This document shows positions 27,508-35,535 of a stretch of DNA of 64,000 nucleotides, one piece after another (the stretch's first letter is position 1; the number at the start of each line of letters is the position of its first letter). The notes beneath the pieces were generated by a model that was not told the DNA's origin, did no database searches, and worked only from the letters and a program-made list of their open reading frames with translations. The stretch comes from Tamaricihabitans halophyticus (lineage in GTDB: Bacteria; Actinomycetota; Actinomycetes; Mycobacteriales; Pseudonocardiaceae): contig NZ_SLXQ01000001.1 of NCBI RefSeq assembly GCF_004340875.1, positions 372,001-436,000 of the forward strand, given 5' to 3'. The translations under genes were made by a program, and so were the position numbers.

Positions 27508-28185
27508 ATGTCCCGACACCCGCAACCATCGGCGCGCGAGTACGAACGGCTGTACCAGCAGCGGCGAGCCCCGTGGAACCTCGGTGAACCCCAGCCGGCA
27601 TTGCGGGAGCTGGTCGAAGCAGGCTGGTGCACCGGGACCGTGCTGGATGCCGGCTGCGGCGTGGGTGAGCTCGCGCTGGCGGTCGCGGCCCGTGGACATC
27701 ATGTGCTGGGTGTCGATCTCGCGCCGAGCGCTATCCGATCCGCCAGCGAGCAGGCCGTCGCACGTGGACTGTCGGCGCACTTCCGCGCCGCGGACATCAC
27801 TGAACTCGATACCGGTGGCGAGGTTTTCGACACCGTACTCGACAGTGGACTACTACACAGCCTGCCGGAATCCGTCCAGTCGACGTATCTGGCCGTACTG
27901 CGCCGGGTCTGCCGGATTGGCGGCCGAATCGCCGTGCTCTGCTTCGCCGACCGGCCGGATGCGCGGACGCCCGATTCGGGCCGGCTCAGCGAGCGGCGAC
28001 TCCGCGAGCTATTCGCCGACGGCTGGGCGATCGATGAGCTCGTGCCGGCCGAGATCTTCGGGATCATCCCGGACGGGGTCAGCGAATCCAGCACCTGGCC
28101 GCGCGATGCGAAGGGGCGCACCCCGATGACCGGGTGGCGGCTACGCGCACGCCGTGTCGACGATGCGCAAAACCGCGTTACTTAG
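27508..28185 (+). CDS. Class I SAM-dependent methyltransferase
   Basis: A 225-residue Rossmann methyltransferase. Motif I is VLDAGCGVGELALAVA, the acidic SAM ribose-binding residue is in VLGVDLAPSAI, and motif IV is FDTVLDSGLLHSL. The start PWNLGEPQPALRELVE resembles thiopurine/tellurite-type methyltransferases (UbiE/TehB-like) that act on small thiols, halides or metalloids. GAGAGGA precedes ATG 27508. It has its own upstream gap of 88 nt, so it may be outside the catabolic operon. A dispersed repeat overlaps its stop codon. Confidence 0.88.
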   Translation: MSRHPQPSAREYERLYQQRRAPWNLGEPQPALRELVEAGWCTGTVLDAGCGVGELALAVAARGHHVLGVDLAPSAIRSASEQAVARGLSAHFRAADITELDTGGEVFDTVLDSGLLHSLPESVQSTYLAVLRRVCRIGGRIAVLCFADRPDARTPDSGRLSERRLRELFADGWAIDELVPAEIFGIIPDGVSESSTWPRDAKGRTPMTGWRLRARRVDDAQNRVT

Positions 28186-28204
28186 GGATCTTGCGGTCAC
28201 TGCG
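28181..28204 (+). repeat. Copy 1 of a dispersed GATC(T)TGCGGTCAC repeat
   Basis: Spans the stop codon of the methyltransferase gene and contains AGGGATCTTGCGGTCAC. The 14-bp AGGGATCTTGCGGT (28184-28197) is the exact reverse complement of 49703-49716. Related sequence lies at 38738-38761 and 49714-49737. Confidence 0.55.
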
Positions 28205-28223
28205 AGTTTTCAAGGAGACAGCC

Positions 28224-29114
28224 ATGTCCGATTTCGAAACCCGTGTCCTGGAAGTGCCGGGCGCGCGCCTGCGTTACGACATCCGGGGCGACCTGTCCAG
28301 CTCCGGAGCCGCCGAGCGCGCGCTGTTCCTGATCGGTTCGCCGATGGACGCGGTCGGCTTCCGCACCCTGGCGAGCTACCTCACCGACCGTCCACTGCTT
28401 ACCTACGATCCCCGGCACGCCGGGCGCAGCGAACGTATCGAGGAAGGGCCAGTCAGCCCGGAGGTACACGCCGATGATCTGCGCCGGATACTCGACGATC
28501 TGGGGCTGCCGGCGGTGAACCTCTTCGGCAGCAGCGGGGGCGCGCTCAACGGGCTGGTGTTGACCGGCAACCACCCGGAGCGGGTGCGCACCCTGATCGC
28601 GCACGAACCTCCCTCGGTGTCCGTGCTCCCCGACCGCGCGCGACTCGAGGCCGCCTGCGCCGATATCCACGAGACCTACCAACGTGCCGGCTTGGGCGCG
28701 GGGATGGCCAAGTTCCTCGAACTGACCAGCCATTCCGGCGAGCTGCCCGCTGACTGGCCGGATAGGCCGGCTGCCGATCCAGCACGGTTCGGCCTGCCCA
28801 CCGAGGACGACGGCAGCAGGGACGACCCGATGCTCGGTTCCCTGCTGACCGTGCCGTGCTACGAGCTCGACTTCCCCGCCCTCGCCGCCGCGCGCACCAC
28901 CATTTACCTGGCTTCGGGTACGGAGTCCGCCGGCCAGCTCACCGAGCGCGCGTCCCGTGCGATCGCCAGCCGGCTCAACGTCACGCACGTAGTCTTCCCG
29001 AGCCACCACGGCGGATTCCTCGGCGACGAGTACGGCATGCCCGGCGAACCCGCCGCGTTCGCCAGCAAGCTCCGCGAACTACTCGACCACGGCGAACGGC
29101 GCCGAACGGCGTAA
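28224..29114 (+). CDS. Alpha/beta hydrolase
   Basis: A 296-residue alpha/beta hydrolase. An oxyanion-type stretch (ALFLIGSPMDAVGF) stands where HGG/HGW is usual. The nucleophile elbow is LFGSSGGALNGL with Ser as nucleophile, a DPRHAGRSE strand-turn precedes it, and the catalytic His is in VVFPSHHGGFLGDEYG near the C terminus. Substrate unknown; esterase or hydrolase of a small molecule. Start ATG 28224 follows CAAGGAGA. Confidence 0.9.
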   Translation: MSDFETRVLEVPGARLRYDIRGDLSSSGAAERALFLIGSPMDAVGFRTLASYLTDRPLLTYDPRHAGRSERIEEGPVSPEVHADDLRRILDDLGLPAVNLFGSSGGALNGLVLTGNHPERVRTLIAHEPPSVSVLPDRARLEAACADIHETYQRAGLGAGMAKFLELTSHSGELPADWPDRPAADPARFGLPTEDDGSRDDPMLGSLLTVPCYELDFPALAAARTTIYLASGTESAGQLTERASRAIASRLNVTHVVFPSHHGGFLGDEYGMPGEPAAFASKLRELLDHGERRRTA

Positions 29115-29188
29115 CTGGGGGCGGCACGCGGCGCACGGAGCTGATCATCCGCCCCGTGACGTTGCCCGCGCTGGGTAGGGTCACCGGG

Positions 29189-31861
29189 GTGCAAGCACCG
29201 CAGGACGGCCTCGAGTCCTATCCCCATCCGCTGGTCCGCGAGTTGGAGCCAAACACCATCCTGCGGATGCCGTCGCTTTCGAACACCCTGCAGCCGTACC
29301 TGCCCCGCGAGGTGGACGCCGAGCTGGACCTCGCGCTCGGCCAACCGGGTGCGGTGTTGATCGGCACGCAGGACTTCTCCGGAGCACGCCGAACGGCTTA
29401 CGAGGCCCTGCTGCGCAATCTGGCGAACACCACGTTCACCACGAATATCGACGAATCGATCAGCGGTGTCGCTGGAGTCGTGCTGTGGATGGACTATCAC
29501 GGTCGCAGCCGGGGCGCGCTGGAAACCGATATCCCGCTGCTGCATTCCTGGCTGCGCGGCCCTGGCATGCGGTGGATCATCGCGATCACCGACTACCTGG
29601 ATCTACGCTGGATCGACGATGCGGCCCTTGCCCCGCTGAATCCCACAAAAATCGCCATACGGCAGCGGTTGACCGCGAACGAGCGGTCCGCACTCGCGGA
29701 TCGCGACCTCGACGACGTAGAAACCGTCGCGGATCTGTATGCGGCTGAACAGAGCCAGGCGGGCATGCTCGACGACACGAACCCGTCGGGCGTCGATGAC
29801 TCACAGCCGAGCAGGCACAGCCCCGGATACCGCGCGGACACCGATGCCGGCCCCGATCACCTCGGGATCAGCACTGACGTGCGGATGCTCGCCGATCTCG
29901 TAGCCTCCAGGCAGATCGTCCCGCCACTGTCGATCGGCCTGTTCGGCAGCTGGGGATCCGGCAAGAGTTTCTTCATGCGCCAGATGCGCGAACGGGTTGA
30001 TCAGCTCGCCACCGCCTCGAACTTGGCGGAACGGCAGGCTGGCCGGCGTGGCCCCGCGGTTTCCGCGTACTGCTCGGCAGTACGGCAGATCACGTTCAAC
30101 GCTTGGCATTACGCCGAGACAGACCTGTGGGCCAGCCTTGCCACCCACCTTTTCGACCAGCTCGCTGCCGTTGACTCCACCGCCGAGTTGCGCCGGTACG
30201 CCCATGAGCTGGCCCAGCAACGCCAGGCGGAAACCTCCCTGCTCGAGCAGCTGAGCTCAGTGCGGGTGGAACGGATGTTGCTCACCGCGCAGCTGGAACG
30301 CGGTCAGCCAGCCGCCGGTGACGCGAGCGCGGGCGACCCAGCTATGGCAACGGCCGAGTTCACCGCCGCGCTGCGTGCGGAGCACTGGTCAACCGGCCGT
30401 GGCATCCCGCAACCGGGCTCCCTCGACGAGATGCGCGAGTTCATCGCCAGTAGCACCGGGCCACGCGCCAGACTGCGCAACTTCGGCTACCGGTTGCTGC
30501 GCAGCCGGGTCACCATCAGTATTGCGCTGCTCGGCGCGATAACCACCGTGCTGTTCGTACTACTGTCCCAGTCGGCGGTGTGGCCAGCGGTCAGCGCGGG
30601 AATCACGCTGCTCGGCTCGACGGCTCCGGCGATACACGCGGTAGGCGATGCGGTACGTCGCATCCGCAGTACGGCCGAGCGGATCACCGAAAGGGCCGAG
30701 CACCCGGCGCGTACCAGGTTGGCCGAGCTGGAAGCCGAGCAAGACCGTCTCGAGCAGGCGATCACCGAGCTGAGCCGTACCGAGAACCTGGTCGACTATG
30801 CCCGATCGAGGGGCCGCACCGGGGATTACCAGCGACAGTTGAGCACGATTTCGCTGCTGCGGCGAGATCTTGAGGTGTTCGCCGGCCTACTTGCCGCCGA
30901 ACGAGACGACCCGGCACGGACCGCGGGCCTGGAACGGATCGTGCTCTACGTTGACGATCTGGACCGATGCGCGCCTTCGGTCGTGGTGAAAACGCTCGAG
31001 GCGATCCACCTGCTGCTCGCGCTGCCGGTCTTCACGATCGTAGTCGGAGTAGACGCGGCCTGGCTGCGCAACGCACTGCACCGCCACTACGAGTCCATGT
31101 TGGACAGACGGCGAGGCGCGGCTGACTCCGACGGCGCCGTGCACTACCTGGAGAAGATCTTCCAGATACCTTTCGTGCTCGCCCCGATGGGCGAGTCCGG
31201 ATTCGTCCGGCTGATAACCGAGCTCGGCGCGGAACCCACTGACGAGCCGGCACCGGACCGCCCACCGTTGGAACAGCGCGAACCGCTATCGAATGAATAC
31301 CATCCGGCGCCCCACTATGCGGCCGTTCCGGAACAGCTCGCACCATTGCCGGAGTACCCGCAGGATATCGGCGACACCGTCCGCGCGGCTGAGATCCAGC
31401 TACGGCCGCCTCGGTTGTCAATATCCACAACGGAACTGAGCTTCATTGGCACCCTCGCACCGCTGATCCGTACGCCACGATCGACCAAGCGGCTGATCAA
31501 CCTATACCGGCTACTTCGCTCCCGATTGGACAGTGCTGAGCTGGCGGATTTCCTCGATGGCACCAAACCGCCATACCGCGCCGCACTGACCCTGCTCGCG
31601 ATCCTCGTCGGCCCAGCGGCCGCGGCACCCACACTGTTCCGCGCGATCGAGTCCGCACCGCAGGGCCAGACCTGGCCCGAACTACTCGACGAGTTAGCGA
31701 ACGAACCGGGAGTCGCGCTCGCCCCGGTAGTCCAGCTGCTGCGCGGCGAAGCTCATGTGAATGTACTACCGTCCGAACTTGACAGCTATCAGCAATGGTT
31801 GCCGCTGGTGCGCAGGTTCGCCTTCGACGGCCAGCCGGAACAGTTCGAGGAGGGCGCATGA
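29189..31861 (+). CDS. KAP-family P-loop NTPase with unrecognised N-terminal domain
   Basis: An 890-residue KAP NTPase. Residues 1-240 form a globular region (QPGAVLIGTQDFSG, VVLWMDYHGRSRGALE) that I do not recognise. Walker A GLFGSWGSGKS is near 249, followed by the KAP-typical FNAWHYAETDLWASL. A two-helix membrane insert lies at about 440-482, with a coiled coil after it. Walker B IVLYVDDLDRCAPSVVVKTLEA is near 583, and a helical C terminus contains RTPRSTKRLINLYRLLR. KAP proteins are membrane-linked STAND-related ATPases; some bacterial ones act in phage defence. GTG 29189 was chosen because TAGGGT ends 7 nt upstream (possible leaderless start) and GGGTAGGG could also serve as ribosome site. 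It is coupled to the next gene by ATGA. Confidence 0.85.
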   Translation: MQAPQDGLESYPHPLVRELEPNTILRMPSLSNTLQPYLPREVDAELDLALGQPGAVLIGTQDFSGARRTAYEALLRNLANTTFTTNIDESISGVAGVVLWMDYHGRSRGALETDIPLLHSWLRGPGMRWIIAITDYLDLRWIDDAALAPLNPTKIAIRQRLTANERSALADRDLDDVETVADLYAAEQSQAGMLDDTNPSGVDDSQPSRHSPGYRADTDAGPDHLGISTDVRMLADLVASRQIVPPLSIGLFGSWGSGKSFFMRQMRERVDQLATASNLAERQAGRRGPAVSAYCSAVRQITFNAWHYAETDLWASLATHLFDQLAAVDSTAELRRYAHELAQQRQAETSLLEQLSSVRVERMLLTAQLERGQPAAGDASAGDPAMATAEFTAALRAEHWSTGRGIPQPGSLDEMREFIASSTGPRARLRNFGYRLLRSRVTISIALLGAITTVLFVLLSQSAVWPAVSAGITLLGSTAPAIHAVGDAVRRIRSTAERITERAEHPARTRLAELEAEQDRLEQAITELSRTENLVDYARSRGRTGDYQRQLSTISLLRRDLEVFAGLLAAERDDPARTAGLERIVLYVDDLDRCAPSVVVKTLEAIHLLLALPVFTIVVGVDAAWLRNALHRHYESMLDRRRGAADSDGAVHYLEKIFQIPFVLAPMGESGFVRLITELGAEPTDEPAPDRPPLEQREPLSNEYHPAPHYAAVPEQLAPLPEYPQDIGDTVRAAEIQLRPPRLSISTTELSFIGTLAPLIRTPRSTKRLINLYRLLRSRLDSAELADFLDGTKPPYRAALTLLAILVGPAAAAPTLFRAIESAPQGQTWPELLDELANEPGVALAPVVQLLRGEAHVNVLPSELDSYQQWLPLVRRFAFDGQPEQFEEGA

Positions 31862-32190
31862 ACAGCCAGCCCGAGGTGCGGGTGGTGGACAACCCCGAGC
31901 AGTCCAGGTTCGAGATTCACCTGGCGGAGGAACTGGCCGGCCGCGCGGAGTACCGGTTGCGGGACAACCGCGTGGTGTTCACGCATACCGAAGTGGACCA
32001 AGCCTTCGCGGGCAAGGGACTTGCCGGCAAACTGGCCAGGCAGGCACTGGACATGGTGCGCGCGGCTGGCCGGCAAGCGACTCCACTGTGCCCGTTCATC
32101 GCGGACTACATCCGCAAGCATCCGGAATACCTTGACCTGGTGGATGAGCAGCACCGGGCGGAGCTGGATCAGAACAAGCCGGACCAGTAA
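31858..32190 (+). CDS. Small GNAT-like N-acetyltransferase (YidJ/CG family)
   Basis: A 110-residue minimal GNAT fold. It has the AcCoA-binding loop VDQAFAGKGLAGKLARQALD and the conserved C-terminal LCPFIADYIRKHPEYLDLV, typical of the short Gcn5-related family (PF14542). The family's biochemical substrate is generally unknown. It is co-translated with the KAP NTPase through an ATGA overlap. Its last 22 bp overlap the end of the convergent VKOR gene. Confidence 0.9.
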   Translation: MNSQPEVRVVDNPEQSRFEIHLAEELAGRAEYRLRDNRVVFTHTEVDQAFAGKGLAGKLARQALDMVRAAGRQATPLCPFIADYIRKHPEYLDLVDEQHRAELDQNKPDQ

Positions 32191-32807
32191 GTCCAGAACC
32201 GCTGCAGGATCAGCACCACGATCACCAGGAACCAGACGACGAGAGCCACGGAATGGAAGCGCACCAGCGCGCTGCCCACCGTGCCCGCACCGCCGGAGCT
32301 GAAGTGTCCGCGCTCCAGGTTGTGCAGCGTGGTGTACCAGAAGATCGGGATCGTCACGGCCCACACCACCATGCAGTACGGGCACAGCGCGCCGATCTCG
32401 TACAGGCTCTGGTAGATCAGCCAGTGGATGAAGACCACGCCGAACGTCGTGCCTAGCTGGAGCCCAAGCCAGAACCAGCGCGGCGGGCGGAACCCGGTGA
32501 GTAGCACCATGCCCACGGTCACCAGGACCGCGAACCCGGCGACGCCGATGATCGGGTTCGGAAAGCCGAAGGCCTCGGCCTGCGGCGTCACCATCACCGA
32601 ACCGCAGGACAGGATCGGGCTGATGTCGCAACTCGGCACGTAGCCGGTGTCTTCCAAGCTGGTGATCTTTTCCAGCAGCAGGGCCGCCGCGGCGGCGAGC
32701 CCAATGCCGCCGCCGATCACATACAACCAGCCGATGATCCGGCCAAGCGGGCCGCGATCGGTTTCCGATCCGGCCCGCTGGCTCACCTCCGGCTCGACCC
32801 CGGTCAT
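32169..32807 (-). CDS. Vitamin K epoxide reductase family protein (VKOR)
   Basis: A 212-residue membrane protein with about five helices. The loop Cys pair is in CDISPILSCGSVM and the active-site CxxC is in GALCPYCMVVW. In actinobacteria VKOR regenerates the periplasmic disulfide-forming DsbA-like protein by passing electrons to menaquinone. The DsbA-like partner is directly upstream and overlaps by 4 nt (ATGA), so the two form one redox unit. The final codons overlap the convergent GNAT gene. Confidence 0.95.
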   Translation of the reverse strand: MTGVEPEVSQRAGSETDRGPLGRIIGWLYVIGGGIGLAAAAALLLEKITSLEDTGYVPSCDISPILSCGSVMVTPQAEAFGFPNPIIGVAGFAVLVTVGMVLLTGFRPPRWFWLGLQLGTTFGVVFIHWLIYQSLYEIGALCPYCMVVWAVTIPIFWYTTLHNLERGHFSSGGAGTVGSALVRFHSVALVVWFLVIVVLILQRFWTYWSGLF

Positions 32808-33538
32808 TCGTTCAACGCCTCATCGATCTTGCCGCGCAGTTGCTGGGCCACATCGCCGCCCTGCCCGGGTTCGAACTGCTCGCCGTTGATGAAGATCGTC
32901 GGCGTGCCTTCGACACCGGCTTCCTGGGCATCCTCCTGGTCCTTCTCGATCTGTTCCGTTACCTGGTCGCTCTCCAGATCCTTGCGGTACTTCGCCATAT
33001 CCAGGCCGATTTCCTTGGCGAAGCCTTCGAAGGCCTGCTCGCCCTGTTCGACATTGGAATTGACGTTCTGCCCGTCCTCGGCAACGGCCCAGGACTGGTA
33101 GTTGTCCATGATCTGGTGATACATCTCGGTGTACTTGCCCTGGATACCGGCGGCCTCGGCGGCGCGCGCGGCTGGCATCGCGAGCGGATGGATGTTTTCC
33201 ACCGGGAAGTTTCGCGGTACCAGGTTGATCTTGCCCTGGTAGTCCTCCTCGATCCCCTTCATGGCCTGCTGGTAGTACTGCGCGCAGGCAGGACACTGGA
33301 AGTCCAGGAACTCGACGACGGTCACCTTGTCGTCTTCCGCTTCGGACAGCGTGTGACTCTTCTCGTTGCGCAGCACTTCGGCGGGCACCGCCGAGCCACT
33401 GGTGCTGTTGCCGTTCCCACCGAACAGCAGCACACCGCCGATCACCCCGACCGCCACCAGCACCACGACGATGGTGATGGTGATGTTGGTCATCGGCATC
33501 CGCCGCTTGTTCATCACGTTAGATGTCTTAGCCATCAC
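32804..33538 (-). CDS. Membrane-anchored DsbA-family thiol oxidoreductase
   Basis: About 244 residues: a short basic N terminus, one transmembrane helix (ITITIVVVLVAVGVIGGVLLFG), then an extracytoplasmic thioredoxin-fold domain. The active site is FLDFQCPACAQYYQ (CPAC), and the cis-Pro loop is in VEGTPTIFINGEQF. It introduces disulfides into exported proteins and is reoxidised by the VKOR encoded downstream. The first codon could be GTG 33538 or the adjacent ATG 33535. It is the first gene of the two-gene operon. Confidence 0.94.
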   Translation of the reverse strand: MMAKTSNVMNKRRMPMTNITITIVVVLVAVGVIGGVLLFGGNGNSTSGSAVPAEVLRNEKSHTLSEAEDDKVTVVEFLDFQCPACAQYYQQAMKGIEEDYQGKINLVPRNFPVENIHPLAMPAARAAEAAGIQGKYTEMYHQIMDNYQSWAVAEDGQNVNSNVEQGEQAFEGFAKEIGLDMAKYRKDLESDQVTEQIEKDQEDAQEAGVEGTPTIFINGEQFEPGQGGDVAQQLRGKIDEALNE

Positions 33539-33629
33539 TACCCAATACTTCCACCGAACCGGAGCGCATGCTGTCGGAGCCTATGCGCGTTAGTACCGGC
33601 ACCGTATAGCTGGGTAAGTAAATCCCGTG

Positions 33630-34520
33630 CTATGTCCGGGCGGCCATGTGCCGGATCACCTCATAGAGGCTAGCCCAGCCGTCCTGTCCATGACCTGCGG
33701 AGATGGCTCGCTGGTAGTGCGATTGCACGGCACGGGGCAATGCGGTGTCGATACCGGCCTCGGTGCTCGCCGCCACGATGTGATCCGCGGTGGCCCCCAT
33801 CATGGTGACCGTGCTCAGCTCCCCTGGGTACTGCCGCTGGGAAAGCGCCGCGCGCAGGTCATCGTGGCTGCCCAGCATCGCGCTGGTGTCGTCCAGCGTG
33901 GTGATCGCCTCGGGCACGAAATCCTCCGCCGGTACTCCGGCCGAGGCCACCAGCGCGGTGGCCTGCAACACGGCGGAGATCCCGCCAAGGAACACGGTCA
34001 GCTGCGCCTGGTAGTACAACTGCGCCAGCCCGGGGTCGGTACCGACGAATCGCGGCGCACCAATCAGCCGCAGGGTCGACTCGTGCGCCTCGAACTCGGC
34101 GCGAGGACCGCTGTAGTAGACGTAAGCGGCCTCGGTGCCGACCATCGGCGCGGGGCACATGATGCCGCCGACCAGCAGGTTCGCCCCGCGGGCGGCGACC
34201 CACTCGGCTGCCTGCCTGCTCGTTTGTGGCGTGTCCGAGCTGAGGTTGACCACGGTCTTACCGGCAAGCGCACCGGCGGCCGGCTCGAGAATGTCGTACA
34301 TCGCCGCGAAGTCGGTGAGGCTGAGCACCACCAGCTCACTCGCGGCAAGCGCCTCGGCCGGGCTCGCGGCCCTGCGCGCCCCTTCGGCAACGACTCCGTC
34401 CGCCCTGCTGGCGGTGCGATTCCATACGGTCACCGGGTGGCCGCCGGCGAGCAGGGTGCGCACCGTCGCCTGGCCCATCGGGCCGAGTCCGATTACGGTC
34501 ACGGCAGCTTTGCTGGTCAT
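33630..34520 (-). CDS. Imine-reductase-like NADPH oxidoreductase, Tyr-type active site
   Basis: A 296-residue beta-hydroxyacid-dehydrogenase/imine-reductase (IRED) family protein. The N terminus has Rossmann VIGLGPMGQATVRTLLAGG and the NADPH-type TVWNRTAS. Then come the SSDTP loop and a long interdomain helix carrying LYYQAQLTVFLGG. At the position where R-type IREDs have Asp it has Tyr170, as in S-type IREDs. The usual catalytic Lys of hydroxyacid dehydrogenases is not evident. It should reduce a C=N or related bond; substrate unknown. Coupled to the upstream paralogue by TGATG (1-nt overlap). Confidence 0.9.
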   Translation of the reverse strand: MTSKAAVTVIGLGPMGQATVRTLLAGGHPVTVWNRTASRADGVVAEGARRAASPAEALAASELVVLSLTDFAAMYDILEPAAGALAGKTVVNLSSDTPQTSRQAAEWVAARGANLLVGGIMCPAPMVGTEAAYVYYSGPRAEFEAHESTLRLIGAPRFVGTDPGLAQLYYQAQLTVFLGGISAVLQATALVASAGVPAEDFVPEAITTLDDTSAMLGSHDDLRAALSQRQYPGELSTVTMMGATADHIVAASTEAGIDTALPRAVQSHYQRAISAGHGQDGWASLYEVIRHMAART

Positions 34521-35416
34521 CAGCGATTTCCTTCCTTCCGGGTATTCAGCAGCTCGACAACGGCGGCCATATCCGCATGGCCTTGCCCGGCCGCGACGAG
34601 TCGTTTCATCAGTGGGTCCAGCGGGGCGAGCAGTTCGGCGCTGATGCCCTGTTCCTCGGCGGCGACGAAGTGGTTCACGTAGCCGGCGGACTGCATGGCC
34701 AGGCTGGCCACCACGTCCGTGGTGTAGTCCTGCCGGTCGATCCGGTCTGCGGTGCCGACGACCATCGCGTCCGTGCCGACGAGCCAGCGCGCCAGGAACG
34801 GCGCGAGTGAACCAGCCGATTCGCCCGCCGCACCGACCAGCGCATAGGCATGCGCGATGCCCATGAACATCCCGTACATACCGCCGAGCAGCGCGAGGTC
34901 GTACAGTGCGGCGAGGCCGACCTCCTCGCCCAGGTAGTGGCTCTCACCGAGTACATCGAGCGCATCCCGGTGCGCGTCGAACACCGCCTGCGCGCCGCTG
35001 TAGAAGAAAAAGGCCTCGGCGGTGGCGATCATCGGTGGGATGGCCATGATCCCGCCATCGAGATAGGTCGCGCCGCGTTCGCTCGCCCAGGCGGCGAGTT
35101 CCCTGGCCTGTCCCGGCGTGCCATTGGTTACGTTCACCACGGCCCTGCCGGCGAGCTCGGGTTGCGCGTCGCAGAGCACATCGTGCACGGACTGGTAGTC
35201 CAGCAGGCACACCAGCACCAGCTCGCTTGCCGCGACCGCCGCGCCGGCCGAGTCGGCTTGGCTGGCCCCTTTGGCCACCAGTGACGCCGCCTTGCCCGGT
35301 GTGCGATTCCACACGGTGACCCCGTACCCCTTGGCTAGCAGGGCTTCGGCTAAAGCCGTGCCCATGGCACCGAGCCCGAGCAGTGTCACCCGCTTCGCGC
35401 CCGTCGAATCAGACAT
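34520..35416 (-). CDS. Imine-reductase-like NADPH oxidoreductase, Asp-type active site
   Basis: A 298-residue paralogue of the next gene. Rossmann LLGLGAMGTALAEALLAKG and TVWNRTPG at the N terminus, the NGTPGQA loop, and LYDLALLGGMYGMF with Asp173 at the position of the catalytic Asp of R-type imine reductases. Start ATG 35414-35416 follows GAAGGGAGC. A longer in-frame opening to 35929 runs back into the divergent regulator gene and is not family-like. It is first gene of a two-gene operon divergent from a BTAD regulator 119 bp away. Confidence 0.92.
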   Translation of the reverse strand: MSDSTGAKRVTLLGLGAMGTALAEALLAKGYGVTVWNRTPGKAASLVAKGASQADSAGAAVAASELVLVCLLDYQSVHDVLCDAQPELAGRAVVNVTNGTPGQARELAAWASERGATYLDGGIMAIPPMIATAEAFFFYSGAQAVFDAHRDALDVLGESHYLGEEVGLAALYDLALLGGMYGMFMGIAHAYALVGAAGESAGSLAPFLARWLVGTDAMVVGTADRIDRQDYTTDVVASLAMQSAGYVNHFVAAEEQGISAELLAPLDPLMKRLVAAGQGHADMAAVVELLNTRKEGNR

Positions 35417-35461
35417 GTCCCGCTCCCTTCGTGGTGGCTTTCCGGGTTCGTTGTCCACGGT

Positions 35462-35500
35462 GTGCGTGGCCACGCACGAATGGCTGCGGGTGTACGCACG
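35462..35500. promoter_or_regulatory. Candidate SARP-binding site: palindrome plus 22-bp-spaced direct repeat
   Basis: ACGCACG occurs at 35472-35478 and 35494-35500, exactly 22 bp apart. The first copy lies in a perfect 16-bp palindrome GTGCGTGGCCACGCAC (35462-35477). SARP-type regulators bind heptamer direct repeats spaced by multiples of 11 bp next to the promoter. The site is between the divergent imine-reductase and regulator genes. Confidence 0.5.
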
Positions 35501-35523
35501 GCGCCGTTGTCGGGGTGCCGGGA

Positions 35524-35529
35524 TACCGT
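35524..35529 (+). promoter_or_regulatory. -10 element TACCGT of leaderless BTAD-regulator promoter
   Basis: TACCGT is followed by 6 nt and the GTG start at 35536. The same hexamer and spacing precede the paralogous regulator at 46403. No Shine-Dalgarno sequence is present. Confidence 0.55.
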
Positions 35530-35535
35530 GCGTAG

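Noticed and set aside
33630-34520. Considered 3-hydroxyisobutyrate or 6-phosphogluconate dehydrogenase
   Set aside because: The lysine of hydroxyacid dehydrogenases is not evident, and the interdomain helix matches imine reductases with Tyr at the Asp/Tyr site.
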